Source: Syntrophaceae bacterium UBA2251 (lineage in GTDB: Bacteria; Desulfobacterota; Syntrophia; Syntrophales; UBA2251). From it: 64,000 nucleotides of DNA. Where the stretch lies: contig DDXV01000062.1 of the NCBI GenBank assembly GCA_002347815.1, positions 1 to 64,000 of the forward strand, read 5' to 3'. Positions 45,107-56,439 of the stretch are shown here, one piece after another (within the stretch, counting starts at the first letter, position 1; every line of letters starts with the position of its first letter). Below the pieces are notes generated by a model that saw only the letters and a list, made by a program, of their open reading frames with translations, ran no database searches and was not told where the DNA came from. The translations under genes and the position numbers were made by a program.

Positions 45107-45859
45107 GTGATCCTCATCCCGGCCATTGATCTGAAAGACGGCATGTGCGTGCGGCTCCGCCAGGGGGACTTTTCGCGCGTGACCGTGTACGGGGAAGATC
45201 CTGCGGCCATGGCGACCCACTGGTGTCGTCAGGGCGCGACCCGGATCCACGTTGTCGATCTGGATGGTTCCCGTGCCGGCGAACCCCGGAATCGCAGGGC
45301 CGTTCAGGACATCGTCAGAACGGTACCCATCCCCGTGGAAGTCGGGGGGGGGATCCGGACGCTCGACACGATCGCCGACTATCTCGAACTGGGGGTCCGG
45401 TGGGTGATTCTCGGGACGGCGGCGATGAAGAACGCCTCCCTCCTGGAGGAGGCGTGCCGACGCTGGCCGGGGCGCATCATTCTCGGCCTGGACGCCGCCG
45501 ACGGACGCGTGGCCGTCGAGGCCTGGACGGAGAGCACGGCGGAAACGGCGATCGACCTGGCCCGGCGCTACGAAAGCCTTGCGCTTGCGGCCATCGTTTA
45601 TACCGACATCCGTCGTGACGGCATGGAAGTGGGGGTCAACGTCGCGGCGACGAAACTCCTGGCCGAATCTCTTCGTCTGCCCGTGATCGCTTCGGGAGGC
45701 GTAGCGGGGATCGGGGATATCGAGAGGCTGCTGGAGATCGAAAATGCCGGCGTCATGGGCGTGATTATCGGCAAGGCCCTGTACACCGGCGCCATATCCC
45801 TGCCGGAGGCGCTCCGTTTGCAGGGGGGAAGCGCGCCGGCGGCATCGCACGGAGGTTGA
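45107..45859 (+). CDS. hisA: Phosphoribosylformimino-AICAR ribotide isomerase
   Basis: A 250-residue TIM-barrel isomerase of histidine biosynthesis. The catalytic aspartates lie in IPAIDLKDG (D8) and YTDIRRDGM near residue 168; VVDLDGSRAGEP and GGGIRT bind the substrate phosphates. Start is GTG at 45107 with GGAG upstream. Because the strong terminator ends just before it, the gene needs its own promoter or read-through. hisH and hisF, usually neighbours, are absent from this window. Confidence 0.95.
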   Translation: MILIPAIDLKDGMCVRLRQGDFSRVTVYGEDPAAMATHWCRQGATRIHVVDLDGSRAGEPRNRRAVQDIVRTVPIPVEVGGGIRTLDTIADYLELGVRWVILGTAAMKNASLLEEACRRWPGRIILGLDAADGRVAVEAWTESTAETAIDLARRYESLALAAIVYTDIRRDGMEVGVNVAATKLLAESLRLPVIASGGVAGIGDIERLLEIENAGVMGVIIGKALYTGAISLPEALRLQGGSAPAASHGG

Positions 45860-45863
45860 TGTC

Positions 45864-46208
45864 ATGGAGGATTGCGTTTTCTGCAAAATCATCAGCGGGG
45901 CCATTCCCGCGGGCAAGGTGTACGAGGACGAGCATGTACTGGCCTTCGACGATATCCATCCCATGTCCCCGATCCACGTCGTCCTGATCCCCAAACGGCA
46001 TATCCCGACCCTGCTCGATCTGGCGCCGTCGGAGGACGATTTGTCCCGGCATCTGATCCAAGGCGTACAGGCGGTTGCCAGGATCAAAGGCCTGGATCGG
46101 AACGGATTCCGGATGGTGATCAATTGCAAGGAAGACGGGGGGCAGGTCGTTTTTCACCTGCACTGCCACATCCTGGGGGGGCGGCGGCTGAAGGACGATC
46201 TTGCCTGA
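45864..46208 (+). CDS. HIT-family (histidine triad) protein
   Basis: A 114-residue HIT-type nucleotide hydrolase, close to the HinT group that hydrolyses AMP-linked amines. Active-site triad is HLHCHILGG near residue 99; DCVFCKIISG at the start is the usual zinc-type N-terminal motif. It begins four bases after the hisA stop, an arrangement suggesting co-transcription. Confidence 0.95.
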   Translation: MEDCVFCKIISGAIPAGKVYEDEHVLAFDDIHPMSPIHVVLIPKRHIPTLLDLAPSEDDLSRHLIQGVQAVARIKGLDRNGFRMVINCKEDGGQVVFHLHCHILGGRRLKDDLA

Positions 46209-46222
46209 AGTGCTCACCGCTG

Positions 46223-46250
46223 TTGACAACCGCACGAGGTGTACTAACTT
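46223..46250 (+). promoter_or_regulatory. Putative sigma-70 promoter of yqeY-dnaG-rpoD
   Basis: TTGACA at 46223 and TAACTT at 46245 with a 16-base spacer, 27 bases before the yqeY ATG. The -10 box is weak. Confidence 0.4.
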
Positions 46251-46277
46251 AAGCGCATACCGGAAGGATGATCCCTT

Positions 46278-46727
46278 ATGAATTTTCGTGAAAAGATAAC
46301 CGAGGACATGGTTCAGGCCGCCAAGAACCGGGAAAAGATCCGGCTCTCCGCTTTGCGGCTGATCAAGACCGGCATGCACAACCGCGAAATCGATCTCAAG
46401 CGTGAGATGAACGAGGCCGAATTTCTCCAGATGCTCGCCTCCATGGTCAAGCAGCGCAGGGACTCCATCGAACAGTTCGGCAAGGGGGGGCGGGCCGACC
46501 TGGTTGCCCACGAGGAAGAGGAACTCCGGATCATCCAGGAGTTCATGCCCCGTCCCCTGTCGGACGAGGAGATCGACCGGGAGATCGACCGGGCCATCGA
46601 CGAAGCCGGTGCGGCCGCTCCGAAGGATCTGGGAAAGGTCATGAAAATCCTCATGCCGAAACTCGCCGGAAAGGCCGATGGCAAGACCGTGGGAGAGAAG
46701 GTCAAGGCAAGACTGACCGGGACGTAG
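46278..46727 (+). CDS. yqeY: GatB/YqeY domain protein
   Basis: A 149-residue YqeY protein related to the tRNA-binding tail of the GatB amidotransferase subunit. Family blocks are LSALRLIKTGMHNREI near residue 25, EELRIIQEFMPRPLS near 79 and the final DGKTVGEKVKARL. It often precedes dnaG in this lineage, in the place of rpsU in the enterobacterial macromolecular synthesis operon. Exact function is not known. Confidence 0.92.
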   Translation: MNFREKITEDMVQAAKNREKIRLSALRLIKTGMHNREIDLKREMNEAEFLQMLASMVKQRRDSIEQFGKGGRADLVAHEEEELRIIQEFMPRPLSDEEIDREIDRAIDEAGAAAPKDLGKVMKILMPKLAGKADGKTVGEKVKARLTGT

Positions 46728-46743
46728 GAGAGGCGGACGGATC

Positions 46744-48540
46744 TTGAAGGGACCGATACCGGCGGACAAGATATCCGAGATCCGGGACCGCACGGACCTC
46801 GTGGCCCTCGTGTCGGAATATGTCACGCTGAAGAAGGCGGGGCGCAATTACCTGGGGCTGTGTCCGTTCCATCAGGAGAAGACGCCGTCCTTCACCGTCA
46901 GCCCGGAAAAGCAGATGTTCTACTGTTTCGGCTGCGGGGAGGGGGGCAACGGCTTCGACTTTCTGATGAAGGCGAGCCACATGACGTTTCCGGAAGCGGT
47001 GCGTCATCTGGCGGCAAAAACGGGCGTCGTCATTCCCGAACCGGTCCGGTCGGCCACGGAAAAAGCGCGGGACGGCCTTAGAGAACAGGCCGTTCGGATC
47101 AACGGCATGGCCGCGACCCATTTCGCCCGAAGCCTGCAAGCGTCTGCGGGGCGGGTCGCCTGGGCCTATCTCGAAAACAGGGGGGTCGGCGCGGAGACGG
47201 TCAAGGAGTTTCGTCTGGGCTATGCGCCCGACGCCTGGCGTTCGCTGCGGGATTACCTCGCCCGGTCGGGCGCGCCCCTGGACCTGGCGGAAAAGCTCGG
47301 CCTGATCATCCCGGGGAAGGACGGCGGGTTCTACGACCGTTTCCGTGCCCGTCTGATCTTTCCCATCGAAGACGCCGCCGGGCGGGTGGTCGCCTTCGGC
47401 GGCCGGATCATCGGCGAGGGGGAACCGAAGTACCTCAATTCTCCGGAATCGCTCCTTTTCAGCAAGGGCCGGCAGCTCTACGGGCTCAATCGGGCCCGGG
47501 AAGAGATCCGGCGGCAGGATTGCGTGATCCTGGTGGAGGGCTATTTCGATCTGATTGCGCTCCATGAGGCCGGGATTCGGAATGGGGTCGCCACCCTGGG
47601 TACGGCGTTGACCCGGGATCACGTGGACCTTCTCAGGCGGTATACCCGGAATGTCGCGGCCGTGTTCGACCCGGATGAGGCCGGACGAAAGGCGCTGGCC
47701 CGGAGCCTTGAAGTCTTTCTGGCCGGCGGAATGCAGGCCCGGGCGGTGATTCTTCCCGACGGCCGGGACCCGGACGAGTTTGTGCGGGCGTCGGGTCCGG
47801 AGGCCTTTCACGAGGTCATCGCGCACGCCCCATCGGCCGTCGATTATTATATCGATCGGATGATAGGGTCACAGCGCTCCTTCGAAGAGAAGCAGGCGGC
47901 GATTCAGGCGGCCGTTCCGTTCATGGCCCGGATCGCGGATCCGGTCAGCCGCGAACTCTTCATCCGGCGCGTGGCGGAGCGGGTGGGGATCGACGAGGGC
48001 CTGCTGAAAAAGGAAGTTTCGCGCGGGGTCCCGGCGTCCGGGGCCGCGGTTCCCGTATCGGCGGCAAGAAAAAAATCGGCCCCCCTCGACCCCCTGGAAT
48101 GGAGCCTTTTGCAACTGATGCTCGAACACCCGGAAACGGTTCCGGAAGTTTCCCGAAGCGGCATTCTGGACTGTTTCCTGCATGAGGATTTGAAACGCTT
48201 CGGCGCTTATCTCGTGGAGCGGGGGCGTGAAGGACACGGGCAGACGCTCTCCATTCAGGACCTTCTGACCGCATGGCCCGAAGACCCGATCCGGGAGCGG
48301 GTGCAGAGACTCTATGTGACCGCGAGCCCCTACGATCCCGGCATGGTGGACAAGATTCGGATCGATGCCGTCCACCGGATTCGGCGGCGGTGGTTCCGGG
48401 AAAGGCACCGGCTGTTGGCCGAAACCCTCCGTGCCGCCCAGGACAGGGGGGATCAGGCGGGCAGCGAGCAACTTCTGCGCCAGAAGGAAGGCCTCCTCAA
48501 GGAGGAGCAGGGCGTCGATATCAAGCGCAGCAAAGAATGA
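46744..48540 (+). CDS. dnaG: DNA primase
   Basis: A 598-residue primase that makes RNA primers at the fork. The CHC2 zinc finger (C40, H43, C61, C64) is followed by the TOPRIM core with VILVEGYFDLIALHEAG near residue 261 and FDPDEAGRKAL near 307. The C-terminal helicase-binding domain follows. Start is TTG at 46744 with GGAGAGGCGG upstream. It is followed by rpoD after 12 bases, as in other bacteria. Confidence 0.96.
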   Translation: MKGPIPADKISEIRDRTDLVALVSEYVTLKKAGRNYLGLCPFHQEKTPSFTVSPEKQMFYCFGCGEGGNGFDFLMKASHMTFPEAVRHLAAKTGVVIPEPVRSATEKARDGLREQAVRINGMAATHFARSLQASAGRVAWAYLENRGVGAETVKEFRLGYAPDAWRSLRDYLARSGAPLDLAEKLGLIIPGKDGGFYDRFRARLIFPIEDAAGRVVAFGGRIIGEGEPKYLNSPESLLFSKGRQLYGLNRAREEIRRQDCVILVEGYFDLIALHEAGIRNGVATLGTALTRDHVDLLRRYTRNVAAVFDPDEAGRKALARSLEVFLAGGMQARAVILPDGRDPDEFVRASGPEAFHEVIAHAPSAVDYYIDRMIGSQRSFEEKQAAIQAAVPFMARIADPVSRELFIRRVAERVGIDEGLLKKEVSRGVPASGAAVPVSAARKKSAPLDPLEWSLLQLMLEHPETVPEVSRSGILDCFLHEDLKRFGAYLVERGREGHGQTLSIQDLLTAWPEDPIRERVQRLYVTASPYDPGMVDKIRIDAVHRIRRRWFRERHRLLAETLRAAQDRGDQAGSEQLLRQKEGLLKEEQGVDIKRSKE

Positions 48541-48552
48541 GGGGAGATCGCC

Positions 48553-50307
48553 ATGGCGAAAGAGATCCAAACGGACGAATTCAAAAAACTGATGACCTTG
48601 GGCGAGGAGAAGGGGTTCTTGACCTATGACGACGTCAATGACCTCCTGCCTTCGGATGTGATCTCATCGGACCAGATCGACGATATCATCATCCTGTTCG
48701 GAGAGAAGAACATCGATATCATCGACACCGACAAGGGGGAGAAGATCGTCGTCAAAAAAAGCCCGGGCGAACTCGTTGAACACAAGGAGGAAGAGGATGT
48801 TCTGGGATTGATTTCGGCCGGAAAGACCGGAGATCCCGTCAAGATGTACCTGCGCGAGATGGGACTCGTTTCCCTGCTCAGTCGGGAAGGGGAGGTCGAG
48901 ATCGCCAAGAAGATCGAGGAAGGCAACAAGGAGATCATGGACGCCATTTTCGGGATGGCGGTTTCCGTGAAGGATGTAATCGATATCGGCATCAAGATCC
49001 GGGCGGAGGAACTGCGGATCAAGAACGTGGTGGAGAACCTCGAAGATGAAGACGGATTCGTGGAAGAGGACCTGCATCGGGATCGGGTGCTCAAACTGAT
49101 CGAGAAGGTCGCGGCGCTGGACAGGAAAAACGACGTCATGCGTCAGAAACTGCGGGCCAAGGGGCTGTCCGAAAAGGAAAAGGCGCTGTTGCGCGAAGAG
49201 CTGTCCAGAAATACGAAGGGGATCGTCAAGTATTGTCGAAAGGTTCGTTTCAGCAAGCGGCAGATCGATCGGATGGTGTTCCGCTTGAAGGGCTACCTCC
49301 TGGAGATCGAAGAGGCGGCGCGAGACATTCAGAAGGCCAAGGACCTCACGGGCCTCAACATCAAGGAGATGGAGCGTCTCTGGGTGCGCCTGAGGAAATC
49401 CGCCCAGGAGGCCAAACTGGCCGCCCGCGAGCGGCGCATCTCCGTCGAAAGACTGAAGGCGACGGAGCCCCGCGTCCTGGAGGCGCAGCGGCAGATCAGG
49501 AGGATTACACTGGAAACGGGCCTTCCCGTGGTCGCACTGAAGAAGGCGGTGCTGTCGATCGAAAAGGGGGAATGGAAAGCCGAGATCGCCAAGCGGAAGC
49601 TGGTCGAAGCGAATCTGCGTCTCGTGGTCAGCATTGCTAAAAAGTACACGAACCGAGGGCTCCAGTTTCTGGATCTGATTCAGGAGGGGAACATCGGCCT
49701 CATGAAGGCGGTGGACAAATTCGAGTATCAGCGCGGGTACAAATTCTCCACCTATGCGACCTGGTGGATCAGGCAGGCGATTACCCGCGCCATCGCCGAC
49801 CAGGCCCGGACCATCCGCATTCCCGTCCATATGATCGAGACCATCAACAAACTGATCCGCACGTCGCGTTACCTCGTCCAGGAACTGGGTCGCGAACCCA
49901 CGCCGGAAGAGATTGCCAACAAGATGGAGTACCCGCTGGAGAAGGTCCGCAAGGTCCTGAAGATCGCCAAGGAGCCGATTTCCCTCGAGACCCCGATTGG
50001 CGAGGAGGAGGACAGCCATCTGGGCGATTTTATCGAGGACAAAAAAGTCATGTCCCCCTCGGAGGCGACGATCAACATGGATCTCGCGGAACAGACGCGC
50101 AAGATCCTCTCCACGCTGACGCCGCGGGAAGAGAAGGTCCTGAGGATGCGCTTCGGCATCAGCGAACGCTTCGAACGGGCCTCCGAGGAGGACCGGGATT
50201 TGTTCGAGGTGAAGCGGATTGAAATCAAGCCGATGGACGCCGGTCAGGGACGCAAGCTGAGAAACCCGTCCCAGAGGCGATTGGCCGCCCCGTTGCGGGC
50301 GAAATAA
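48553..50307 (+). CDS. rpoD: RNA polymerase sigma factor RpoD, with unusual region 4.2
   Basis: A 584-residue primary-sigma-type protein. Region 1.2 (PVKMYLREMG), a helical non-conserved region, and regions 2.1-2.4 (LIQEGNIGLMKAVDKFEYQRG, TYATWWIRQAITRAI) are all typical, as are regions 3 and 4.1 (TPREEKVLRMRFGI). The helix-turn-helix of region 4.2, residues about 538-566, is changed: the near-universal VTRERIRQIEAKAL reads VKRIEIKPMDAGQG, with proline at 560. The frame is continuous and length is kept, so no simple frameshift explains it. The gene follows dnaG in the usual order. Either a primary sigma with altered -35 contacts or a damaged copy with another rpoD elsewhere. Confidence 0.88.
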   Translation: MAKEIQTDEFKKLMTLGEEKGFLTYDDVNDLLPSDVISSDQIDDIIILFGEKNIDIIDTDKGEKIVVKKSPGELVEHKEEEDVLGLISAGKTGDPVKMYLREMGLVSLLSREGEVEIAKKIEEGNKEIMDAIFGMAVSVKDVIDIGIKIRAEELRIKNVVENLEDEDGFVEEDLHRDRVLKLIEKVAALDRKNDVMRQKLRAKGLSEKEKALLREELSRNTKGIVKYCRKVRFSKRQIDRMVFRLKGYLLEIEEAARDIQKAKDLTGLNIKEMERLWVRLRKSAQEAKLAARERRISVERLKATEPRVLEAQRQIRRITLETGLPVVALKKAVLSIEKGEWKAEIAKRKLVEANLRLVVSIAKKYTNRGLQFLDLIQEGNIGLMKAVDKFEYQRGYKFSTYATWWIRQAITRAIADQARTIRIPVHMIETINKLIRTSRYLVQELGREPTPEEIANKMEYPLEKVRKVLKIAKEPISLETPIGEEEDSHLGDFIEDKKVMSPSEATINMDLAEQTRKILSTLTPREEKVLRMRFGISERFERASEEDRDLFEVKRIEIKPMDAGQGRKLRNPSQRRLAAPLRAK

Positions 50308-50311
50308 ATGA

Positions 50312-50340
50312 TTGACAAGGCGGCCGGGAGGGGTTAGAAC
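50312..50340 (+). promoter_or_regulatory. Promoter of the tRNA-Met gene
   Basis: TTGACA at 50312 and TAGAAC at 50335, 17 bases apart, immediately after the rpoD stop and 38 bases before the tRNA. Confidence 0.6.
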
Positions 50341-50378
50341 CCCACTCCGGCCGGCAAAAGGCGGCAGGACGATCGAAC

Positions 50379-50454
50379 GGGCCCATAGCTCAACTGGTAG
50401 AGCCACCGGCTCATAACCGGTCGGTCCCTGGTTCGAACCCAGGTGGGCCCACCA
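50379..50454 (+). tRNA. tRNA-Met (CAT)
   Basis: A 76-base cloverleaf with encoded CCA. The acceptor GGGCCCA pairs with TGGGCCC (50444-50450); the anticodon stem ACCGG/CCGGT encloses CTCATAA with anticodon CAT at 50412-50414; the T-arm is CCTGG-TTCGAAC-CCAGG. The first base pair is a normal G-C, so it is not the initiator. It reads as elongator Met, although the CAT-bearing tRNA-Ile2 cannot be fully excluded by eye. Confidence 0.93.
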
Positions 50455-50628
50455 TCATCGAAGGAACGTTCAGCGGAATGTCATCAACCACGACATATCG
50501 GGATGGCCGGGATTGCAGCATGCCTTGCCCATCAGAGCAGGTTCAGGGGGAGAAGGCCCCATGAACGCGCATGCACCGCCACCGGCCGGTGCTTTTTTTT
50601 TCCATTCCCGGGGGAAGGGAGCAGGTGA

Positions 50629-51354
50629 TTGAAGGATACGATCGCGTTATTGGTTGCATTACAGGCCTTGGATTCGGAGGCGGTCCAGGTAGCGGCCCAG
50701 AAACAGTCGCTGCCTGAGAAGATCAGGCTTCTGGAGGAAACACGACAGAAACAGCAGGGCGCACTGGATGAAGCGGAGGAGAAGCTCAAGGGATTGATCC
50801 AGCGACACCGGGACCAGGAAGAGCAGTTGAAGCGCGGCGCGGAGGGGCTGAAAAAGGCGAAGCAGCGCCTGCTCGACGTCAAGACCAACAAGGAATATCA
50901 GGCCATCCTGAAGGAGATGGAGGTCATTGAAACGCTTCAGGGGAAGGTGGAGGACGAGATCATCTCGCTGCTCGAGCAGGCGGACCACATGAAGGCGGCC
51001 GTAAAACAGGGGGAAAAGGACCTGTCGGCCTTTCTCGCCGTCTTTGCCGACGAGAAACAAGCCCTGGAAGGGCAGGTCCAGGCGCTCGACGACAACCTGA
51101 TCCGCCTGAAGCAGGAGCGTCAGACCCTTCTGGAAGCATTGCCCGGGGATCTGGTGCGGCGCTACGAGACGATTCGGGAGAAGAGAAACGGCGTCGCCGT
51201 GATCTCCGTCTGGAAGGAGGTCTGTAACGGCTGCCACATGAACATTCCGCCGCAGATGTACATCGAACTCCAACGGTCGCAGGAGCTGAGGACCTGCCCC
51301 AATTGTCACCGCATCATTTACTGGAGGAACGAAGCCTCAGCGGGTGAATCTTGA
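50629..51354 (+). CDS. C4-type zinc-ribbon protein (CdsZ-like)
   Basis: A 241-residue protein. Residues 1-190 form a long coiled coil rich in Lys, Glu and Gln; the C-terminus has a four-cysteine zinc ribbon (CNGCHMNIPP and CPNCHR). This is the layout of the family of unknown-function zinc-ribbon proteins found next to rnhA or rnpB in many bacteria. Start is TTG at 50629 with GGGAGCAGG upstream. Its stop overlaps the rnhA start. A role in RNA metabolism is only suggested by context. Confidence 0.85.
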   Translation: MKDTIALLVALQALDSEAVQVAAQKQSLPEKIRLLEETRQKQQGALDEAEEKLKGLIQRHRDQEEQLKRGAEGLKKAKQRLLDVKTNKEYQAILKEMEVIETLQGKVEDEIISLLEQADHMKAAVKQGEKDLSAFLAVFADEKQALEGQVQALDDNLIRLKQERQTLLEALPGDLVRRYETIREKRNGVAVISVWKEVCNGCHMNIPPQMYIELQRSQELRTCPNCHRIIYWRNEASAGES

Positions 51355-51884
51355 AGGGGGAACCGTCACCGGACACGGGGGAGGCATCCGGCGTGGTGAT
51401 CCATACGGACGGCGCCTGCCTCGGCAATCCCGGACCCGGAGGATACGGCGTCATTCTGAGTTACCGGGGACGGCGCAAGGAACTCTCGGGGGGGTATCGT
51501 CTGACCACGAACAACCGGATGGAGCTCATGGCGGCGATCGTCGGTCTGGAGGCGGTCAAACCGGGCTATGACGTGACGGTCCATTCGGATTCCCGCTATG
51601 TCGTTGACGCCATGACGAAGGGCTGGGCCGTCCGCTGGCAGGCGCAGGGCTGGATGAGAAACCGGAAAGACCGGGCGGAGAATGCCGATCTCTGGGAACG
51701 GCTGCTCGATCTCTGCAGGCAACGTGCGGTCCGGTTTCTGTGGGAGCCCGGTCATGCCGGCCATCCGGAAAACGAGCGTTGCGATGCCCTGGCCGTGTCG
51801 GCGGCCAAGGGATCCGATCAGGCCGTGGACGCCGGATACGAGCGACCATCCCATCGCGGCGGTTCCGGTCGAACCGGGGTGTGA
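51351..51884 (+). CDS. rnhA: Ribonuclease HI
   Basis: A 177-residue RNase HI that cleaves the RNA of RNA-DNA hybrids. The four catalytic acids are visible: HTDGACLGNPGPGG (D19), NNRMELMA (E58), SDSRYVVDA (D80) and ENERCDALA near residue 145. The first 14 residues are a non-conserved lead; start is TTG overlapping the previous stop, and a GTG at 51393 is an alternative. The C-terminal ~20 residues are unconserved. RNase P RNA follows. Confidence 0.93.
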   Translation: MKGEPSPDTGEASGVVIHTDGACLGNPGPGGYGVILSYRGRRKELSGGYRLTTNNRMELMAAIVGLEAVKPGYDVTVHSDSRYVVDAMTKGWAVRWQAQGWMRNRKDRAENADLWERLLDLCRQRAVRFLWEPGHAGHPENERCDALAVSAAKGSDQAVDAGYERPSHRGGSGRTGV

Positions 51885-51909
51885 ACCCATGCAGGCAGAA
51901 ATTGAATGG

Positions 51910-52290
51910 AGGGGGCTGGAGGGGGGCAGATGGTCGCTGATCCTCGCGGATCAGAGGAAAGTCCGAACTCCACAGGGCAGGATGGTCGCTAACGGCGACT
52001 GGGGGCGACCCTAAGGAAAGTGCCACAGAAAAGATACCGCCCGCGGCATGCGGGTAAGGGTGAAAAGGCGAGGTAAGAGCTCACCAGTTTCCCGGGTGAC
52101 CGGGAAAGCTAGGCAAACCCCATCCGGAGCAAGACCAAATAGGAGGACGTTTGAGGGTGGCCCGCCCGATGTCCTCGGGTAGCGTCGCTTGAGGCGGCCG
52201 GCAACGGCCGTCCCAGAGGAATGACCATCACCGGCGGACGGGTGACCGGAGGCCGGGACAGAATTCGGCTTACGCGCCGCTCCCGCCCCT
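51910..52290 (+). ncRNA. rnpB: RNase P RNA, bacterial type A
   Basis: The catalytic RNA of RNase P, which trims the 5' ends of pre-tRNA. Universally conserved pieces appear in order: GAGGAAAGTCC near 51954, AGGGCAGG near 51974, ACAGAAAAGATACCGCC near 52025, GGTAAGGGTGAAAAGG near 52051, GGAGCAAGACCAAATAGG near 52126, and the 3' end with GAGGAATGACCATC and ACAGAATTCGGCTTA near 52258. Ends are estimated; the 5' G-rich strand and the 3' C-rich strand would pair. A T-rich stretch near 52287-52296 may be the terminator. Confidence 0.93.
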
Positions 52291-52385
52291 TCTTTTCATG
52301 AAACCGGCGCCGGACCGGAGGGGTCCGGTCGCTCGCCTGCCCGCGGCCCTTTGCGGCCCGGAGCTTCCGCTTCGGCGGACGGTCG

Positions 52386-54797
<2,412 letters not shown>

Positions 54798-54854
54798 GCA
54801 CGCCTCCTGGGGATATGGGGTCGACGGGTACCAAAGGCCGTCACGGGCGGGTCG

Positions 54855-54883
54855 TGTCTAACAGTTTTGCTTTTTGAAGTCAA
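54855..54883 (-). promoter_or_regulatory. Putative sigma-70 promoter of ppsA
   Basis: On the minus strand TTGACT (54883-54878) and TAGACA (54860-54855) with a 17-base spacer, 58 bases before the ATG. Confidence 0.4.
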
Positions 54884-55040
54884 AGAAAATGTGCGGACCC
54901 GGTCGGGTTGCGCCTCGGGGGAATCGGGGGGGCGGGCAGGCCTGCGCTGGGCGTGGAGGCCGTGTCCGAACGAATCGAATCACGGGTCCGGGACCTTTCC
55001 CGGCAGCGTTTCCTGTGCCGTCCCGGGTAGGGCGAACGGT

Positions 55041-55073
55041 AAAAAAAGGGGCCGGAAGGTTGCTTCCGGCCCC
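55041..55073 (-). terminator. Rho-independent terminator after the Cache gene
   Basis: An eleven-base perfect stem (GGGGCCGGAAG with CTTCCGGCCCC, loop of four) with seven A on its left side, that is, a T tract when read on the minus strand. It lies eight bases after the stop of the minus-strand Cache gene. Confidence 0.9.
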
Positions 55074-55080
55074 GGTGGGT

Positions 55081-56394
55081 TTATTTGTCGTCGTCCTCGT
55101 CATCGTAGAATTTTGACGCTTCCTGGGCCTCGAGGGGGATTTCCGCCTCGATCGAGCGCGTGATGCCCCGGACCAGAATGGCCATGATCAGGAACAGGAG
55201 GATCACCGAAATGATGATGATGGTGATGATCGTCGTGATCCAGGATTTTGCCTCGGACTGGATTTTCTTGGCCGTGGCGGAGGCATAGGCGCTGAATTTC
55301 ACGACATCGACGTTCATGCCGACCCAGCCGAAACCGGCCGGTTTCGGGTAGTCCGTCGAGTAGAACTTGATGGGCGCATAGGCGACGAACTCCTTGCGTC
55401 CGGCGAACTGATATTCCTTCATCCCGGCGCGGCCGTCCGCCGCTTCCCGGGCAATGCTCTGGAGCGTGGGATCCATGAAGCCGATCTGGTTGAGGTTCAG
55501 GACCTCCTCGCCCTTCTGCGCCATGGACTCCGCGGACGTCTTGTCCGTGATCGCCGGCACGGGCGTTCCATCGGCGTATTGCCCGGCGATGTGGTAATCG
55601 TTCGGGTGAGAGAGAATGAACCCCCGGTTGTCCACCATGAAGGTGTAATTGCCGGAGGCGGCCTCCGCTTCGACCACGTAACCGGATTGCGTGGGGACGA
55701 TGTTGTCCGTAAATTTGGCCAGATGCCTCACATCCAAAGCCAGCGTGACCACACCGGCAAACCCTTGCTGGTCGAAAACGGGCGTGGCCATCCGGATGAT
55801 CCCGGAAAATCTCTTTCCCTTTTCAAACTCGGTCTTGTTGACGTAGAGTCCCTTGACCGGAGAGATGTAGAGATCCCCCTTGCCGTAGGCCTTTGCCTTG
55901 GTGAAATAGTCCTCCTTGAGGGGCGTGGCGGCCGGGTTGCTGACGTTGATCAGTTGACTTACGTTCGCGATTTTTCCGTCCACCACCTTGATGCGCTCCT
56001 GGCCGGATTTGTCGACGAAAGCCATTTCCTTATAGAGCGGTTCGTAGATCTTTTGAATCTTCCCGTCCTTCTTCACCCACAGGGGGTTCTCGCTTTTTGC
56101 GACGAATTCTTTGTAGGCTGCATCCGTGGCGGGCAAGATGGTTGCGATCAGGAGATCCTTTTCCCGGTCCTTCAGAAAATCAGCAACTTCATCCGCCACA
56201 TTTACAGCCCGCACCTTGATTTCTTCCTGGGACTTCTGGTCCAGAATGGTTACCGTCCGTTCCCTTGCGGTGTCCCCGACTTTTATAATGCCATCGGCAA
56301 TCAAGAGGGCCATCAAAGATAAGGGGATGACGATAAGCAGGAAGAATACCCTTCCGACCGTGAATAACTGCTTATCTTTATTAATTTTTGGCAT
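55081..56394 (-). CDS. Membrane-bound dCache sensor protein without output domain
   Basis: A 437-residue protein: one N-terminal transmembrane helix (VFFLLIVIPLSLMALLIA), a large periplasmic double-Cache ligand-binding domain (residues ~40-380, with FVDKSGQERIKV, YVNKTEFEKGKRFSG and FMVDNRGFILSHPNDYH), a second helix (TTIITIIIISVILLFLIMAILV) and a short acidic tail ending in EDDDK. No HAMP, kinase, cyclase or chemotaxis domain follows, so it must signal through a partner. It lies 45 bases downstream of atpE on the same strand. Related sensors act with separate kinases, perhaps the one encoded at 57412. Confidence 0.8.
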   Translation of the reverse strand: MPKINKDKQLFTVGRVFFLLIVIPLSLMALLIADGIIKVGDTARERTVTILDQKSQEEIKVRAVNVADEVADFLKDREKDLLIATILPATDAAYKEFVAKSENPLWVKKDGKIQKIYEPLYKEMAFVDKSGQERIKVVDGKIANVSQLINVSNPAATPLKEDYFTKAKAYGKGDLYISPVKGLYVNKTEFEKGKRFSGIIRMATPVFDQQGFAGVVTLALDVRHLAKFTDNIVPTQSGYVVEAEAASGNYTFMVDNRGFILSHPNDYHIAGQYADGTPVPAITDKTSAESMAQKGEEVLNLNQIGFMDPTLQSIAREAADGRAGMKEYQFAGRKEFVAYAPIKFYSTDYPKPAGFGWVGMNVDVVKFSAYASATAKKIQSEAKSWITTIITIIIISVILLFLIMAILVRGITRSIEAEIPLEAQEASKFYDDEDDDK

Positions 56395-56439
56395 TCCCTT
56401 TTCCCCCTACTGTTTTAGTCTCGAAGTGATGCTGACGGA

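Noticed and set aside
50379..50454. Initiator tRNA-fMet
   Set aside because: The first acceptor pair is G-C and the anticodon stem lacks the three consecutive G-C pairs of initiators.
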